From JAFAMS01 sp963715815 (GTDB lineage: Bacteria; Vulcanimicrobiota; Vulcanimicrobiia; Vulcanimicrobiales; Vulcanimicrobiaceae), in NCBI GenBank assembly GCA_963715815.1, contig OY970278.1:1860001-1924000 (forward strand): a stretch of DNA of 64,000 nt, read 5' to 3'. The notes under the pieces were generated by a model. It was given only the letters and a program-made list of their open reading frames with translations, was not told the origin of the DNA and made no database searches. The position numbers and the translations under genes were made by a program. Shown in pieces: positions 16,912 through 25,760 of this stretch; position 1 is the first letter of the stretch; every line of letters starts with the position of its first letter.

Positions 16912-18528
16912 ATGTTGACCGATCACCTGCTGATTCGCCGTGCTGCGCGCGAACTCGACCGCGCCCTTGCCGGCCGGCGGGTCCGCGACGTCGGGCTGAC
17001 CGACCGTGCAAGCGTCGAGATCGTCTTTGGGGGCAAGAGTAGTGCGGCCTTACAAATCGAGCCTTTTGCCACGCCGCCCCTCGTCTGGCTCGAGGAAGAC
17101 GTACCCCTCTCACTCGACCCAGAGCCGGCCTGGCTGCGAGCCGCCGGCGCGATTGTCCGTGGCGCGACCCTTGCGTCCGTGCGAGCTCGGGCAGGCGACC
17201 GCGTCCTGGCGCTTGAGTTCGGGACCCGCTCACGCTTTGGAGTCGAGTCCTCCTCGCGGCTGATCTTGGAGCTGGTCCCGCGCTTTGGCAACGTGCTCGC
17301 GCTGCGCGGTGAGACGATCGTCGCCGCCGCTAAAACATTCTCCCCGGCCGAGAATCAAGAGCGCAGTGTCGAGGTCGGCCGTCCGTACGAGCTTCCGCCG
17401 CTCCAAACGGCGCGCATCGACCGCGCAACCTTCGAGGCGCGCCTCTCGGAACCGGATGCGTGGCAGGCGGCGCTGCGCGACTATCTGCCCGCGTTACCGC
17501 GTCTAGTCGCGACGTCACTCGTCGCGCAGGCGCGTTCGCTCGCGCTCTCGTCATCGGAGCTGTCATCCTGGTTCGAGGCGCAATCAAACGACGCCGATGC
17601 TGCTGCATCAAACGACGGACCGCTGCACGTCTATCGAAAGAACGGTGAGCTCGTGCAAGCGCACGTCATTCCGCTGACGCAATTCGACGATCTCGAGCAC
17701 ACGACGGTCGCGCATCTTCTGCCGGTTCTAGCCGAGGCCGCCAGCGCCACGAACAGCGGCCGCAGTGCAAGCGATATCGAGCGAACGCGAGAAGCGTTGC
17801 TGCGTACGGTTCGCCGGCGCAATGAAGCAATTCGCTCGCAGCTCGAGCAGATCGCACAGCGCGAGCAGAATCTTGGTGAGCGCGACAAGCTTCGCACCGA
17901 GGGTGAGCGCATCTACGCGCAGCTCTACGAGCTTCCCGAAAGCGATCGAGCCTCGGCGAAAGATGAAGCGAGCGCGATCTTCGCGCGCTACAAGAAGGCG
18001 AACTCCGCTTTACCCCGCGTGGCCGCGCGCCGCCAAATTCTCGAACGCGAGCGCGCCGAGCTCGAGACGCTGGCCTGGGAAATCGAGCGCGCCGACGCGG
18101 AATCGCTCGAGGAGATCGAAGCCGATCTCGATCGCAAGGCTGGAAAACCGTCTGAATCGACCTCAGCGCGACGGAAAATCGTCGCCGTCGATCTTCCCTC
18201 GGGGGCGCGTCTATACGTCGGCCGTTCGCCGCGCGAGAATGCGGAGGTCACGTTCTCGATTGCGCGTCCCGACGATCTCTGGTTTCACGCGCGCAATGTC
18301 CCGGGCGCGCACGTCGTCTTAGCGACGAACGATCGAAGCGTGCCCAGCGAGGATGAGATCTCGATGGCTGCTTCGATTGCCGCATATCATAGCAAAGCGC
18401 GCGCCAGCACGAGCGTCGACGTCGACTACACGCGCCGAAAATACGTGCGCAAGCAAAAGAGCGCTGCACCCGGTATGGTGTGGTATACGGATTTCAAGAC
18501 GATTCGCGTTTCGCCACGCGCGAGCTGA
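16912..18528 (+). CDS. rqcH: NFACT/RqcH ribosome quality-control protein
   Basis: Bacterial homologue of Rqc2 (also called fibronectin-binding protein A), which binds stalled 50S subunits and adds C-terminal alanine tails. The 538 residues include NFACT-N (about 1-270) with N-terminal 'MLTDHLLIRRAARELDRAL', a long coiled-coil with helix-hairpin (about 285-410), and NFACT-R near the end with 'DLWFHARNVPGAHVVL' and 'DVDYTRRKYVRKQKSAAPGMV' region. It is transcribed alone, divergent from gmk, and overlaps the HPt gene convergently by 35 bases. Confidence 0.92.
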   Translation: MLTDHLLIRRAARELDRALAGRRVRDVGLTDRASVEIVFGGKSSAALQIEPFATPPLVWLEEDVPLSLDPEPAWLRAAGAIVRGATLASVRARAGDRVLALEFGTRSRFGVESSSRLILELVPRFGNVLALRGETIVAAAKTFSPAENQERSVEVGRPYELPPLQTARIDRATFEARLSEPDAWQAALRDYLPALPRLVATSLVAQARSLALSSSELSSWFEAQSNDADAAASNDGPLHVYRKNGELVQAHVIPLTQFDDLEHTTVAHLLPVLAEAASATNSGRSASDIERTREALLRTVRRRNEAIRSQLEQIAQREQNLGERDKLRTEGERIYAQLYELPESDRASAKDEASAIFARYKKANSALPRVAARRQILERERAELETLAWEIERADAESLEEIEADLDRKAGKPSESTSARRKIVAVDLPSGARLYVGRSPRENAEVTFSIARPDDLWFHARNVPGAHVVLATNDRSVPSEDEISMAASIAAYHSKARASTSVDVDYTRRKYVRKQKSAAPGMVWYTDFKTIRVSPRAS

Positions 18529-18853
18529 TGTAAGCCTCAGCCGTCGCTTCGAGCGATTTTGCGAGACGTTCGAGCTCGTCGACCACCTCGGGCGGCTCGA
18601 TCCTGCCTTCTTTTGCGGAGAGCTCGATCTTTGCAGCCACCTTTTCGAAATCGGAACCGCCTAGGTGTCCGGCCGAGCCTTTCGCGGCATGCGCAGCAGA
18701 ACGCACGGCTGCTGTGTCGCCGCTCTGCGCGGATGACCGAATACGTTCGCAATTTTCGAAAATGCGGCTCATTACGGATCGAAGGAAATCTGCCGACGCT
18801 TCGACGTCGTCTTCGAACGCTTCTTCAACCAGTGCAGGATTGAACGCGGTCAT
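18494..18853 (-). CDS. Histidine-phosphotransfer (HPt) domain protein
   Basis: A single-domain phosphorelay intermediate of 119 residues. The HPt signature 'AAHAAKGSAGHLGG' places the phospho-accepting histidine at residue 55, followed by the conserved K58-G59-S60-A61 helix turn. It is the last gene of the carB-to-HPt array, starting in ATGA overlap with queA. No histidine kinase or receiver gene lies in the window, so its partners are elsewhere. The 3' end overlaps the opposite-strand rqcH gene. Confidence 0.88.
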   Translation of the reverse strand: MTAFNPALVEEAFEDDVEASADFLRSVMSRIFENCERIRSSAQSGDTAAVRSAAHAAKGSAGHLGGSDFEKVAAKIELSAKEGRIEPPEVVDELERLAKSLEATAEAYISSRVAKRESS

Positions 18854-19917
18854 ACGGCCCTTTCGAGAAACATTGCGTCGCCGAACGAGAAGAAACGGTA
18901 CCGTTGTTTGATCGCTTCGGCATACGCATTTCGAATTGCTGCGTAACCGGCAAACGCGCTGACCAGCACCAGCAGCGTCGAGCGTGGGAGATGGAAATTC
19001 GTCACCATCGCGTCAACGACGCGAAACGAGAAGCCTGGTTTGATATAGAGATCCGTCGAAGTTGCCCCCGCAACTACTTCTCCGGTTTCGAGCGCCGAGG
19101 CTTCGAGCGCGCGCATGACCGTCGTCCCGGCTGCGATGACGCGGCGCCCTTGGTTGCGAGCCCGCTCGATCGCTGCTGCGGCTTCCGGGGGAATAACGTA
19201 AGGCTCCGCGTGCATCGGATGCTGATCGAGCCGGTCTTCGAGGATCGGACGAAAGGTGCCGAGTCCGACGTCGAGGACGATGCGCGCGATTTCGACACCG
19301 CGAGCGTTCATGTCGGCGAAGACGTCATCGGTGAAATGCAGCGACGCCGTCGGCGCAGCCACGCTTCCGGGTACGCGAGCAAAAATCGTTTGGTAGCGCT
19401 CCGCATGCGGGCGGCCTTCATCGCCGATGTACGGCGGCAGCGGAACCTCTCCGTACCGTTCCAGCAGCTCGCCGACGGATACGTGCGATTCGAATCGCAC
19501 GATTCGAGCGCCGCCTTCTGCGTGGGCTTCGATCGTTGCGGTTGCGTCCTCACCGATTGCGATCGTGCGGCCCGGGTGGAGTTTTTGGCCTGGACGAACG
19601 AGCGCGAGCCAACTTGTCGCATTCCGGTCAAAACGTAAATCGTTAGCCGGATGCAGCAAGAAAAGTTCCGCGCTTCCCCCGCCGGGTAAACGCCGCCCTC
19701 GCAAGCGAGCGCGAATCACGGCGGTTTCGTTCAACACCAAAAGATCGCCGGCACGTAGAAGCATCGGCAGCTCGCTAAATATGCGATGTTCGATGCTGCC
19801 GTCTCTCGCGAGTGAGAGCAAACGTGCTGCATCGCGGCGCTGCGCCGGTGCGCGCGCAATTAGCTCCGGCGGTAAGTCGTATTCGTACGCCTCACTGCCG
19901 CCCAGGTCAGAATTTAT
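18850..19917 (-). CDS. queA: tRNA preQ1(34) S-adenosylmethionine ribosyltransferase-isomerase; no ordinary start codon
   Basis: Makes epoxyqueuosine in tRNA by moving the ribosyl group of SAM to preQ1. The body shows family blocks such as 'GDLLVLNETAVIRARL', 'HFTDDVF' and 'VTNFHLPRSTLL'. The first ATG/GTG/TTG in frame is TTG 19821. However, the conserved N-terminal block 'YDLPPELIA...RRDAARLL' lies upstream in the same frame, so translation must begin earlier. I place it at ATA 19917, whose bases overlap the pilZ TAA as ATAA and which gives 355 residues, the family norm. CTG 19905 is an alternative. A one-base deletion near 19897, which would restore GTG, cannot be excluded. Confidence 0.88.
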   Translation of the reverse strand: MNSDLGGSEAYEYDLPPELIARAPAQRRDAARLLSLARDGSIEHRIFSELPMLLRAGDLLVLNETAVIRARLRGRRLPGGGSAELFLLHPANDLRFDRNATSWLALVRPGQKLHPGRTIAIGEDATATIEAHAEGGARIVRFESHVSVGELLERYGEVPLPPYIGDEGRPHAERYQTIFARVPGSVAAPTASLHFTDDVFADMNARGVEIARIVLDVGLGTFRPILEDRLDQHPMHAEPYVIPPEAAAAIERARNQGRRVIAAGTTVMRALEASALETGEVVAGATSTDLYIKPGFSFRVVDAMVTNFHLPRSTLLVLVSAFAGYAAIRNAYAEAIKQRYRFFSFGDAMFLERAV

Positions 19918-20378
19918 AGATTCGCTGCCTGGGGCGCGGCTGCGTCGCTGTCAGCTTTGAGTCGTGCGCCGCTCGGTGGTGTCGAGAGCTTACCGGTTGC
20001 CGCCGCTGGTGACGATTCTATGATCGCTCGTTCGCGTTCCATCATGAGAAAGCGTTCGAGCCTCTCGCGATCTTCTTGTGTGAGATCGATGAAAAGCACG
20101 CCACACTGATGCATGTTCGGTGCCGAAGGCCGAACCCAACGCACTTCGCCTTTGGTGGCGACGTTCGGTTCTTGCTTCATCGTGAACAAGTATTTTGTCT
20201 TCGGCGGCAAGTACTGATCGCAAAGAATCCGCATGCCGGTCGACGAGACGTCCGCCGCAACTGCTTTGAGCAACGTGAACGAGAGTTTGTCTTCGACGAT
20301 CAAATCAATATAGCGCCGCAAGCGCACGGCTTTGCGGTCGGCTTCACTCAGCGTTGTACCGGTTGGCGTCTCAGTCAT
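19914..20378 (-). CDS. PilZ domain protein
   Basis: Probable cyclic-di-GMP receptor of 154 residues. The two PilZ signatures are present: an N-terminal basic motif ('RKAVRLRRYIDL', matching R-x3-R) and 'DVSSTGMRI' (D/N-x-S-x2-G). The beta-barrel core spans about 20-115. The C-terminal 40 residues are Ala/Pro-rich and look disordered. It overlaps spoIID by eight bases upstream and queA downstream. No diguanylate cyclase lies in the window. Confidence 0.85.
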   Translation of the reverse strand: MTETPTGTTLSEADRKAVRLRRYIDLIVEDKLSFTLLKAVAADVSSTGMRILCDQYLPPKTKYLFTMKQEPNVATKGEVRWVRPSAPNMHQCGVLFIDLTQEDRERLERFLMMERERAIIESSPAAATGKLSTPPSGARLKADSDAAAPQAANL

Positions 20379-21459
20379 TCGTTACGAGGGTCCCGGGGAA
20401 ATAGAAACTCGCGATCTCTTTAGGAGTGCGGCCCTGCTGCGCCATCACCCGAGCGCCCCATTGGCACAACCCCACGCCGTGACCCGATCCACTGCCTTCG
20501 ATTCTGAGACTCGTTACGGCCTGCGTCGGATCGCCTAAAACCGTAATATTATGCCAAAGGCTGCTCCGGACGAGCATCGGGCCCAATGCGCGCCGTGCCT
20601 GCGCGCTGCTGAGAACCGCAGTTCCGAGCGACCCCGTGATGCGGATCCCGGGCCTTAGGTCGGCGGGTGGCGGCTCGAGGGCGATCGATTGGATTGTGCC
20701 CAGGGTTGCGCCTTTCGGACCCAGCGCAGCGAGAACTGCCCCCACCGTCGTCGTCACGGTCCAAGCGTTGTACGGAGAGGATCCCACGCAATACGGATCG
20801 GCGACTCCGCGGAGATAAGGAAGGTTGGCTCCGCCCCATAGCGTCGAGGCGTCGGCAGTATGACCGCCGCACGACGCCGAGTAGAAAACTGTCGCGAGTC
20901 CGCCGGCATAGGTGACGAGCTGCCCTTCGGTTGCATCAACCGCGGCGTTTGTTTGGGGCGTCTCTGCTTCGAGGCTGCCCCATACTTGGTCAGAAGTGTT
21001 TGCCACCAGGTCGTAATCACGGCCCGTGACGCGATGCGAGAGGGCATACGTGCGCGCCACGATCGCTTGCGCGGCGAGTGCGGCATCGGGCCACGCGCGT
21101 CCGATCTCGAGCGGTACGACGCCGTACAGATACGCATCGATCGGCAATGTTACAACGAGCGCCGGGCGACGATCGGAGCCTTGAATGACGCTCGGCCCGC
21201 CACGATACGTTTTTCCCGCGTACGAAAACGTGGCGGCCGACGCATCGGCGACGACGCGCGCCGGATCGACGTTGGCCGCGAGTAAGACGCGAACCGCGGG
21301 ATTCGAAGCTGCCGGAATGTTCGGCGCGGGCGGGGGTGTCCCCAAATCCGGATCGAGTCCACCCGTTGCAAACGCCGAGCGACGCGATCCGAGCGCAAAC
21401 ACCGATACGACCGATAGACCCGCGAGGGCTCGGCAAATGAATGTGCTCCGCTCGGTCAC
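20371..21459 (-). CDS. SpoIID/LytB-domain secreted protein
   Basis: Probable peptidoglycan lytic transglycosylase or amidase enhancer. The N-terminus has a basic stretch and hydrophobic helix ('ALAGLSVVSVFALGS') that looks like a signal peptide. The SpoIID domain follows, with 'YLYGVVPLEIGRAWPDAAL' (family catalytic Glu), 'AQAIVARTYAL', 'FYSASCGGHTAD' and the end motif 'GHGVGLCQWGA'. It has 362 residues. The gene is embedded between ruvB and pilZ. SpoIID homologues outside spore-formers act in cell-wall remodelling; a sporulation role is not implied. Confidence 0.88.
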   Translation of the reverse strand: MTERSTFICRALAGLSVVSVFALGSRRSAFATGGLDPDLGTPPPAPNIPAASNPAVRVLLAANVDPARVVADASAATFSYAGKTYRGGPSVIQGSDRRPALVVTLPIDAYLYGVVPLEIGRAWPDAALAAQAIVARTYALSHRVTGRDYDLVANTSDQVWGSLEAETPQTNAAVDATEGQLVTYAGGLATVFYSASCGGHTADASTLWGGANLPYLRGVADPYCVGSSPYNAWTVTTTVGAVLAALGPKGATLGTIQSIALEPPPADLRPGIRITGSLGTAVLSSAQARRALGPMLVRSSLWHNITVLGDPTQAVTSLRIEGSGSGHGVGLCQWGARVMAQQGRTPKEIASFYFPGTLVTND

Positions 21460-22529
21460 AGAAGTCGAGGCTGAGCCGAAGGCGAGACGATGCGAAGGTG
21501 TGCGAACGCCGCGGGTGTCAGACGCCGGCCGCTGGCCGTGCGTTGAACAAACCCGATCTTCAGTAGATAAGGCTCAACTACGTCTTCGAGCGTCTCGACG
21601 TCTTCGGTCAACGTTGCGGCGATCGCGTTGATCCCGACGGGACCTCCACCGTAATGCTCCGCGATCGTTCGCAAGAAAGCGCGATCGAGCTTGTCGAGAC
21701 CGAGTTCATCGACGCCTTCCCGCGTCAACGCTTCGTCGGCGACCGACGATACGATACGTCCTTCGGCGCGCACTTCGGCGAAATCACGAACGCGACGCAA
21801 GAGACGGTTGGCGATACGCGGCGTGCCGCGGCTGCGCGTCGCGATCATCTTCGCGCCATCGTCGTCGATCGGTACACCGAGCCGCTCGGCGCTTTGCCCG
21901 ACGATTCGTTCGAGCTCGTCTTGCTCGTAAAAATCGAGATGGTGAACGATGCCGAATCGTTCGCGCAGTGGCGCCGAGAGCGCGCCTTGACGCGTCGTTG
22001 CGCCAATCAATGTGAAACGTTTGAGCGGAAGCCGCAACGTCTTCGCGTACGCACCGCGATCCACCAGGAAGTCTATTTGATACTCTTCCATCGCCGGATA
22101 CAGAAATTCTTCGACGACCGATCCAAGCCGATGAATCTCGTCGATGAAGAGTACGTCGCCTTCCTCGAGCGACGTGAGGATGCCGACGAGATCTTTGGGC
22201 TTTTCGAGCGTCGGTCCCGACGTTGGCCGTAACGAGCGGCGCAAGTCGTGCGCGATCAATGCGGCAAGTGTTGTTTTGCCCAGTCCGGGTGGTCCGTAGA
22301 GCAAGACGTGGTCGAGAACTTCGTTCCGCTTGTTCGCAGCGTCGATGGCAATCTTGAGATTTTCGACGACATTTGCCTGTCCGATGTATTCATCGAACGA
22401 TCGTGGCCGCAGCGACGCGCCGTAAACTTCGTCTTCGAGCGCGGCTTTCGGGTCGACAGCTCGGCTCTCGTCGTCAGGTGCTTCCGCGGCGTCGTCCGGT
22501 CCCAGCAGGCGCTTACGAGCTTCGCTCAC
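21456..22529 (-). CDS. ruvB: Holliday junction branch-migration ATPase RuvB
   Basis: Hexameric AAA+ motor that drives Holliday-junction branch migration with RuvA. The 357 residues include 'RPRSFDEYIGQ', Walker A 'GPPGLGKTTLA', Walker B/sensor 'FIDEIHRL', 'IGATTRQGALSAPLRERFG' and a C-terminal winged helix ending 'GFVQRTASGRRLTP'. The ATG overlaps the ruvA stop, and the stop overlaps the spoIID start (GTGA). Confidence 0.97.
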   Translation of the reverse strand: MSEARKRLLGPDDAAEAPDDESRAVDPKAALEDEVYGASLRPRSFDEYIGQANVVENLKIAIDAANKRNEVLDHVLLYGPPGLGKTTLAALIAHDLRRSLRPTSGPTLEKPKDLVGILTSLEEGDVLFIDEIHRLGSVVEEFLYPAMEEYQIDFLVDRGAYAKTLRLPLKRFTLIGATTRQGALSAPLRERFGIVHHLDFYEQDELERIVGQSAERLGVPIDDDGAKMIATRSRGTPRIANRLLRRVRDFAEVRAEGRIVSSVADEALTREGVDELGLDKLDRAFLRTIAEHYGGGPVGINAIAATLTEDVETLEDVVEPYLLKIGFVQRTASGRRLTPAAFAHLRIVSPSAQPRLL

Positions 22530-23161
22530 CGCTTTTCGTCGTTCGCGCGTGCTCGATAGATTTCCCCGAGCAAACGTTCGGCATCGGCAATCTCCGGCTG
22601 ACGCTGCATCGATTCGCGTATCAGAGCTTCCGCGTCGCTGCGCTTGTACTCAAGCTGTAAGAGAACCGCTAATGCTTCTTCCGCGAATTCCGGCATTGCG
22701 GGCTTCGACGGTGGTGCGGCCTCGTCGGCGGGACGAATCAATAAGAACCGCGCTACTTTTCCTTGCAGCTTGGCGACGATGTCGCGGGCTTTCTGTTGAC
22801 CGATTCCCGGTAAGGTCCGTAGCAGGGCATGATCGCCTTCATCGATTGCGCGTGCGATGCGCGCCATTGGCAGCGCGAAGGCGCGCGCAGCGGACTTTGG
22901 TCCGATGCTCGCGACGGAAAGCAGTGCTTCGAAGAACTCCCGCTCGATCGCATTCGTGAAGCCGAAGTACGTGAAGCGGCCGGCATTGCCGTCCATCTGC
23001 AACTGCGAATAGACTTCGAGCGTGACGGGTGCGCCGCTCGATGACGGGACTTTGTCCGCGACGCACGGCGGCAGGACGATCGCATAGCCGAGCCCGCCCG
23101 TTTCGAGGACGACGCTATCTCCGTTACGCTCGACGACCGTTCCGGTAATCTTTGAGAACAT
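22526..23161 (-). CDS. ruvA: Holliday junction branch-migration protein RuvA
   Basis: Binds four-way junctions and recruits RuvB. The 211 residues show the OB-fold start 'MFSKITGTVVERNGDSVVLETGGLGY', helix-hairpin-helix motifs around 'LLSVASIGPKSAARAF' and 'LRTLPGIGQQKARDIVAKL', and the flexible linker before the C-terminal RuvB-binding helices. It lies between ruvC (one-base overlap) and ruvB (four-base overlap). Confidence 0.96.
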   Translation of the reverse strand: MFSKITGTVVERNGDSVVLETGGLGYAIVLPPCVADKVPSSSGAPVTLEVYSQLQMDGNAGRFTYFGFTNAIEREFFEALLSVASIGPKSAARAFALPMARIARAIDEGDHALLRTLPGIGQQKARDIVAKLQGKVARFLLIRPADEAAPPSKPAMPEFAEEALAVLLQLEYKRSDAEALIRESMQRQPEIADAERLLGEIYRARANDEKR

Positions 23162-23673
23162 CAGCGAACGCGAGCTCCGTTGCGCAACGCGTAGGCGACG
23201 GCGAGCGCAAGCGCGTCAGATACGTCGTCCGGCTTTGGAAGCTGCCGTAAACCGAGCAGCTGTACGACCATCTTCTTCACTTGTTCCTTGCGGGCGCTGC
23301 CGCTTCCAACCAGCGCTCGTTTCACGAGAGCGTGCGCGAGTGTATGAACCGCGACCCCGTTTTCTCCTCCGGCGAGACACAGGACGCCGCGCGCGTGGCC
23401 CATCAAAACGGCTGTCGATGGATTTTTGTACGCGGTCCACAGCTCTTCGACGACCATGCAGTCCGGACGCAGCGTGCGTACGATGTCGACCATCCCCGCG
23501 TGTAGCTCGGTGAGACGTGATTCCAGTGTTGCGCGCGGATCCGGCGAGATGACGCCGGCTTCGATGAGACGAGCGCGGCCCGATGCTCTAGAAACGTCGA
23601 TGATTCCGTAGCCGGTAGTCCGCAAACCCGGGTCGACGCCGAGAACGCGATTTTCACTTCGGCTTCGATTCAT
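23161..23673 (-). CDS. ruvC: Holliday junction resolvase RuvC
   Basis: Endonuclease that cuts Holliday junctions symmetrically. The 170 residues carry the four acidic active-site positions: the Asp of 'LGVDPGLRTTGYGI', the Glu of 'VVEELW', and the C-terminal 'KPDDVSDALALAVAY' pair. It overlaps the kinase gene upstream by four bases and ruvA downstream by one. Confidence 0.96.
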   Translation of the reverse strand: MNRSRSENRVLGVDPGLRTTGYGIIDVSRASGRARLIEAGVISPDPRATLESRLTELHAGMVDIVRTLRPDCMVVEELWTAYKNPSTAVLMGHARGVLCLAGGENGVAVHTLAHALVKRALVGSGSARKEQVKKMVVQLLGLRQLPKPDDVSDALALAVAYALRNGARVR

Positions 23674-25760
23674 CGCGGCGCGGCGGAACCGTTCACGTAC
23701 AAGCTTACGCTCTCACCGACGTCGAGTTGCGTATTTGCGGGCGGTTCCGAGCGTGCGACTGTACCCGGCGGCCCTTCTTGAACGTAGCTGATGTTGCCGG
23801 GCTTGTATCCGAAACGCGTCAAGGCCGCTTGCGCAGCGTCAAGCGTCATGCCGCTGACGTTCGGAACCGTTCCCGGGACGGCGACCATGATGTTCACGGG
23901 CGAGCCCTTTGGAGCCGTTTGGCGAGCTGCCGGATCTTGTTGCTGGACCGTTCCGTCACCACCGGCTTGAATGCTGTAGGTGATCTTGGCCGTGAAGCCC
24001 GCTGAGGTGAGCGCAGCCGTCGCGTCGGAGATCGTTTGACCGCCTACGCTCGGGACGTTAACCATTGAAGGCCCTGTACTGACGGTCAACGTCACCGTTG
24101 CACCCGCAGTTACGTCCGAACCCGGTGCGGGATCTTGCGATGCTACTTGATCGGTTGGCACGCCGTCGAGAGCGACGCGTTGTACGTTTGCGGTCAGCTT
24201 CTCGTGCGCCAGGACGTTTTGCGCGTCGCTTAGCGAGCGTCCGACGAAACTCGGCAATGTTATCGGCGCGGGACCCTTCGAAATGTCCAGCACGACGGTG
24301 CTTCCGGGCCTGACCATGTCGCCGGCTTTCGGCGTCGTTCGCATAACCGTGCCTTTGGGTTTGTCGGGCGAATACAACTCGACGATTTTTGCCGTGTAGC
24401 CCTCCCGGTCGAGTATCTTCTGGGCATCGGCAAGCGTGAAATCATTGACGCTCACGAGCGGTTTCGGCGCGACGCCTGTCGAGACGTACAATGTAACTGC
24501 GCTGCCGTTCTGCAGCCGCGTCCCGGGCGCGGGATCTTCGCGAACGATTTGATCCTGAGCTACCGTGTCGCTCGGAACGCCCTCCAGCTTGACTTGCAAA
24601 CCGTGACTTTCGAGATCGCGCTGCGCATCGATCGCGTTATGTCCGGTTTCGTCGGCCAGGCTGACGCCTGAGAGTATTGGAATTCCGCCGCTGAAGATAG
24701 CGTATCCGCCGCCGATCGCTAAAAGCAACGCAACGACGAGCGCGATATTTCTTGCGAGATTCGAGCGTTGCGGCGGAGTATCGTACGAGACTTCTGCACC
24801 GTCGCCGTTCCCTTCGCCCCGCCGCGGGGTCGCTTGCGAACGTCGAGGTGGAGGTCGCATCGGAACCGGATGATCCGGATCCGACGGTGTCGACGCCATG
24901 CGTGCGGTTGAAGTTGGAGCCGCGCTCGCGACCATTGGCCGTTCGCGCGCCTCGCGCAACGCTGTCGCGACTTCGCTTGCGGATTGAAAGCGATCGGCGG
25001 GGTTCTTCTGCAGCAAGCGATCGACGATTGCGGCTATTGCGGGGCTTACTTCGATTCCGGCAGCTGCGATACGCGGTGGCGCCTCGCTCACGTGTTTGAG
25101 CGCGACGGCGACTGGCGATTCGCCGGTGTACGGAAGCTTGCCCGTTAGCATTTGGTATAGCACGACGCCGACGCTGTACAAATCGGATGGCTCACGCAGC
25201 TCGAGGCCTTGTGCTTGCTCCGGGGAGATATAGTAGACGCTTCCCATCACCATACCGGGCTGCGTCACGGCGAGCGTTTGTTGCGTGAGCGCGCGCGCGA
25301 TTCCAAAGTCGGAAAGCTTGACGACGTCGTCATGCGTGATCAGGATGTTTGCGGGCTTGATGTCGCGGTGCAACAAGCCTTGCCGGTGTGCGTACGCGAG
25401 ACCGTTTGCCATCTGCGCGGCGTAATCGATCGCAACGGGTTCCGGGATGCGGCCATCGGCGCGGATCATCTCGGCAAGCGTCGTGCCGTCGACGAGCTCC
25501 ATCACGATGTAGTACGTGTTGTCTTCGCGCCCGACGTCGTAGGTGTTTACGATGTTCGGATGCGAAAGCCGCGCTGCCGATTGCGCCTCATTGTAAAAGC
25601 GGCGGACGAAATCTTCATCGGCGGCGTACTGTTCGCGTAAAACCTTGATCGCGACGTGGCGGCGCAAGAGCACGTCCGTCCCGGCGTAGACGACAGCCAT
25701 GCCGCCGTCGCCGAGGCGCCTGTCGAGACGATATCTGCCGTTAAAGATTTTCTCTTGCAT
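23670..25760 (-). CDS. pknB: Ser/Thr protein kinase with five PASTA repeats
   Basis: Transmembrane Hanks-type kinase that senses peptidoglycan (PknB/PrkC/StkP family). The start is ATG 25760, giving 'MQEKIFNGRYRLDRRLGDGGMAVVY'; the longer frame is antisense shadow. The kinase domain (about 8-270) has the lysine in 'VAIKVL', 'HRDIKPANIL' and 'DFGIA'. A basic/Pro-rich juxtamembrane region and one membrane helix ('NIALVVALLLAIGGGYAIF') follow. I count five extracellular PASTA repeats, the first degenerate. The start overlaps the PBP stop by one base, the common PBP-PASTA-kinase pairing. I saw no PP2C phosphatase gene here. Confidence 0.93.
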   Translation of the reverse strand: MQEKIFNGRYRLDRRLGDGGMAVVYAGTDVLLRRHVAIKVLREQYAADEDFVRRFYNEAQSAARLSHPNIVNTYDVGREDNTYYIVMELVDGTTLAEMIRADGRIPEPVAIDYAAQMANGLAYAHRQGLLHRDIKPANILITHDDVVKLSDFGIARALTQQTLAVTQPGMVMGSVYYISPEQAQGLELREPSDLYSVGVVLYQMLTGKLPYTGESPVAVALKHVSEAPPRIAAAGIEVSPAIAAIVDRLLQKNPADRFQSASEVATALREARERPMVASAAPTSTARMASTPSDPDHPVPMRPPPRRSQATPRRGEGNGDGAEVSYDTPPQRSNLARNIALVVALLLAIGGGYAIFSGGIPILSGVSLADETGHNAIDAQRDLESHGLQVKLEGVPSDTVAQDQIVREDPAPGTRLQNGSAVTLYVSTGVAPKPLVSVNDFTLADAQKILDREGYTAKIVELYSPDKPKGTVMRTTPKAGDMVRPGSTVVLDISKGPAPITLPSFVGRSLSDAQNVLAHEKLTANVQRVALDGVPTDQVASQDPAPGSDVTAGATVTLTVSTGPSMVNVPSVGGQTISDATAALTSAGFTAKITYSIQAGGDGTVQQQDPAARQTAPKGSPVNIMVAVPGTVPNVSGMTLDAAQAALTRFGYKPGNISYVQEGPPGTVARSEPPANTQLDVGESVSLYVNGSAAPR

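Noticed and set aside
16871..17233. An N-terminal extension of guanylate kinase
   Set aside because: It is Arg-rich and antisense to rqcH; TTG 16870 has a good ribosome-binding site and gives the normal length.
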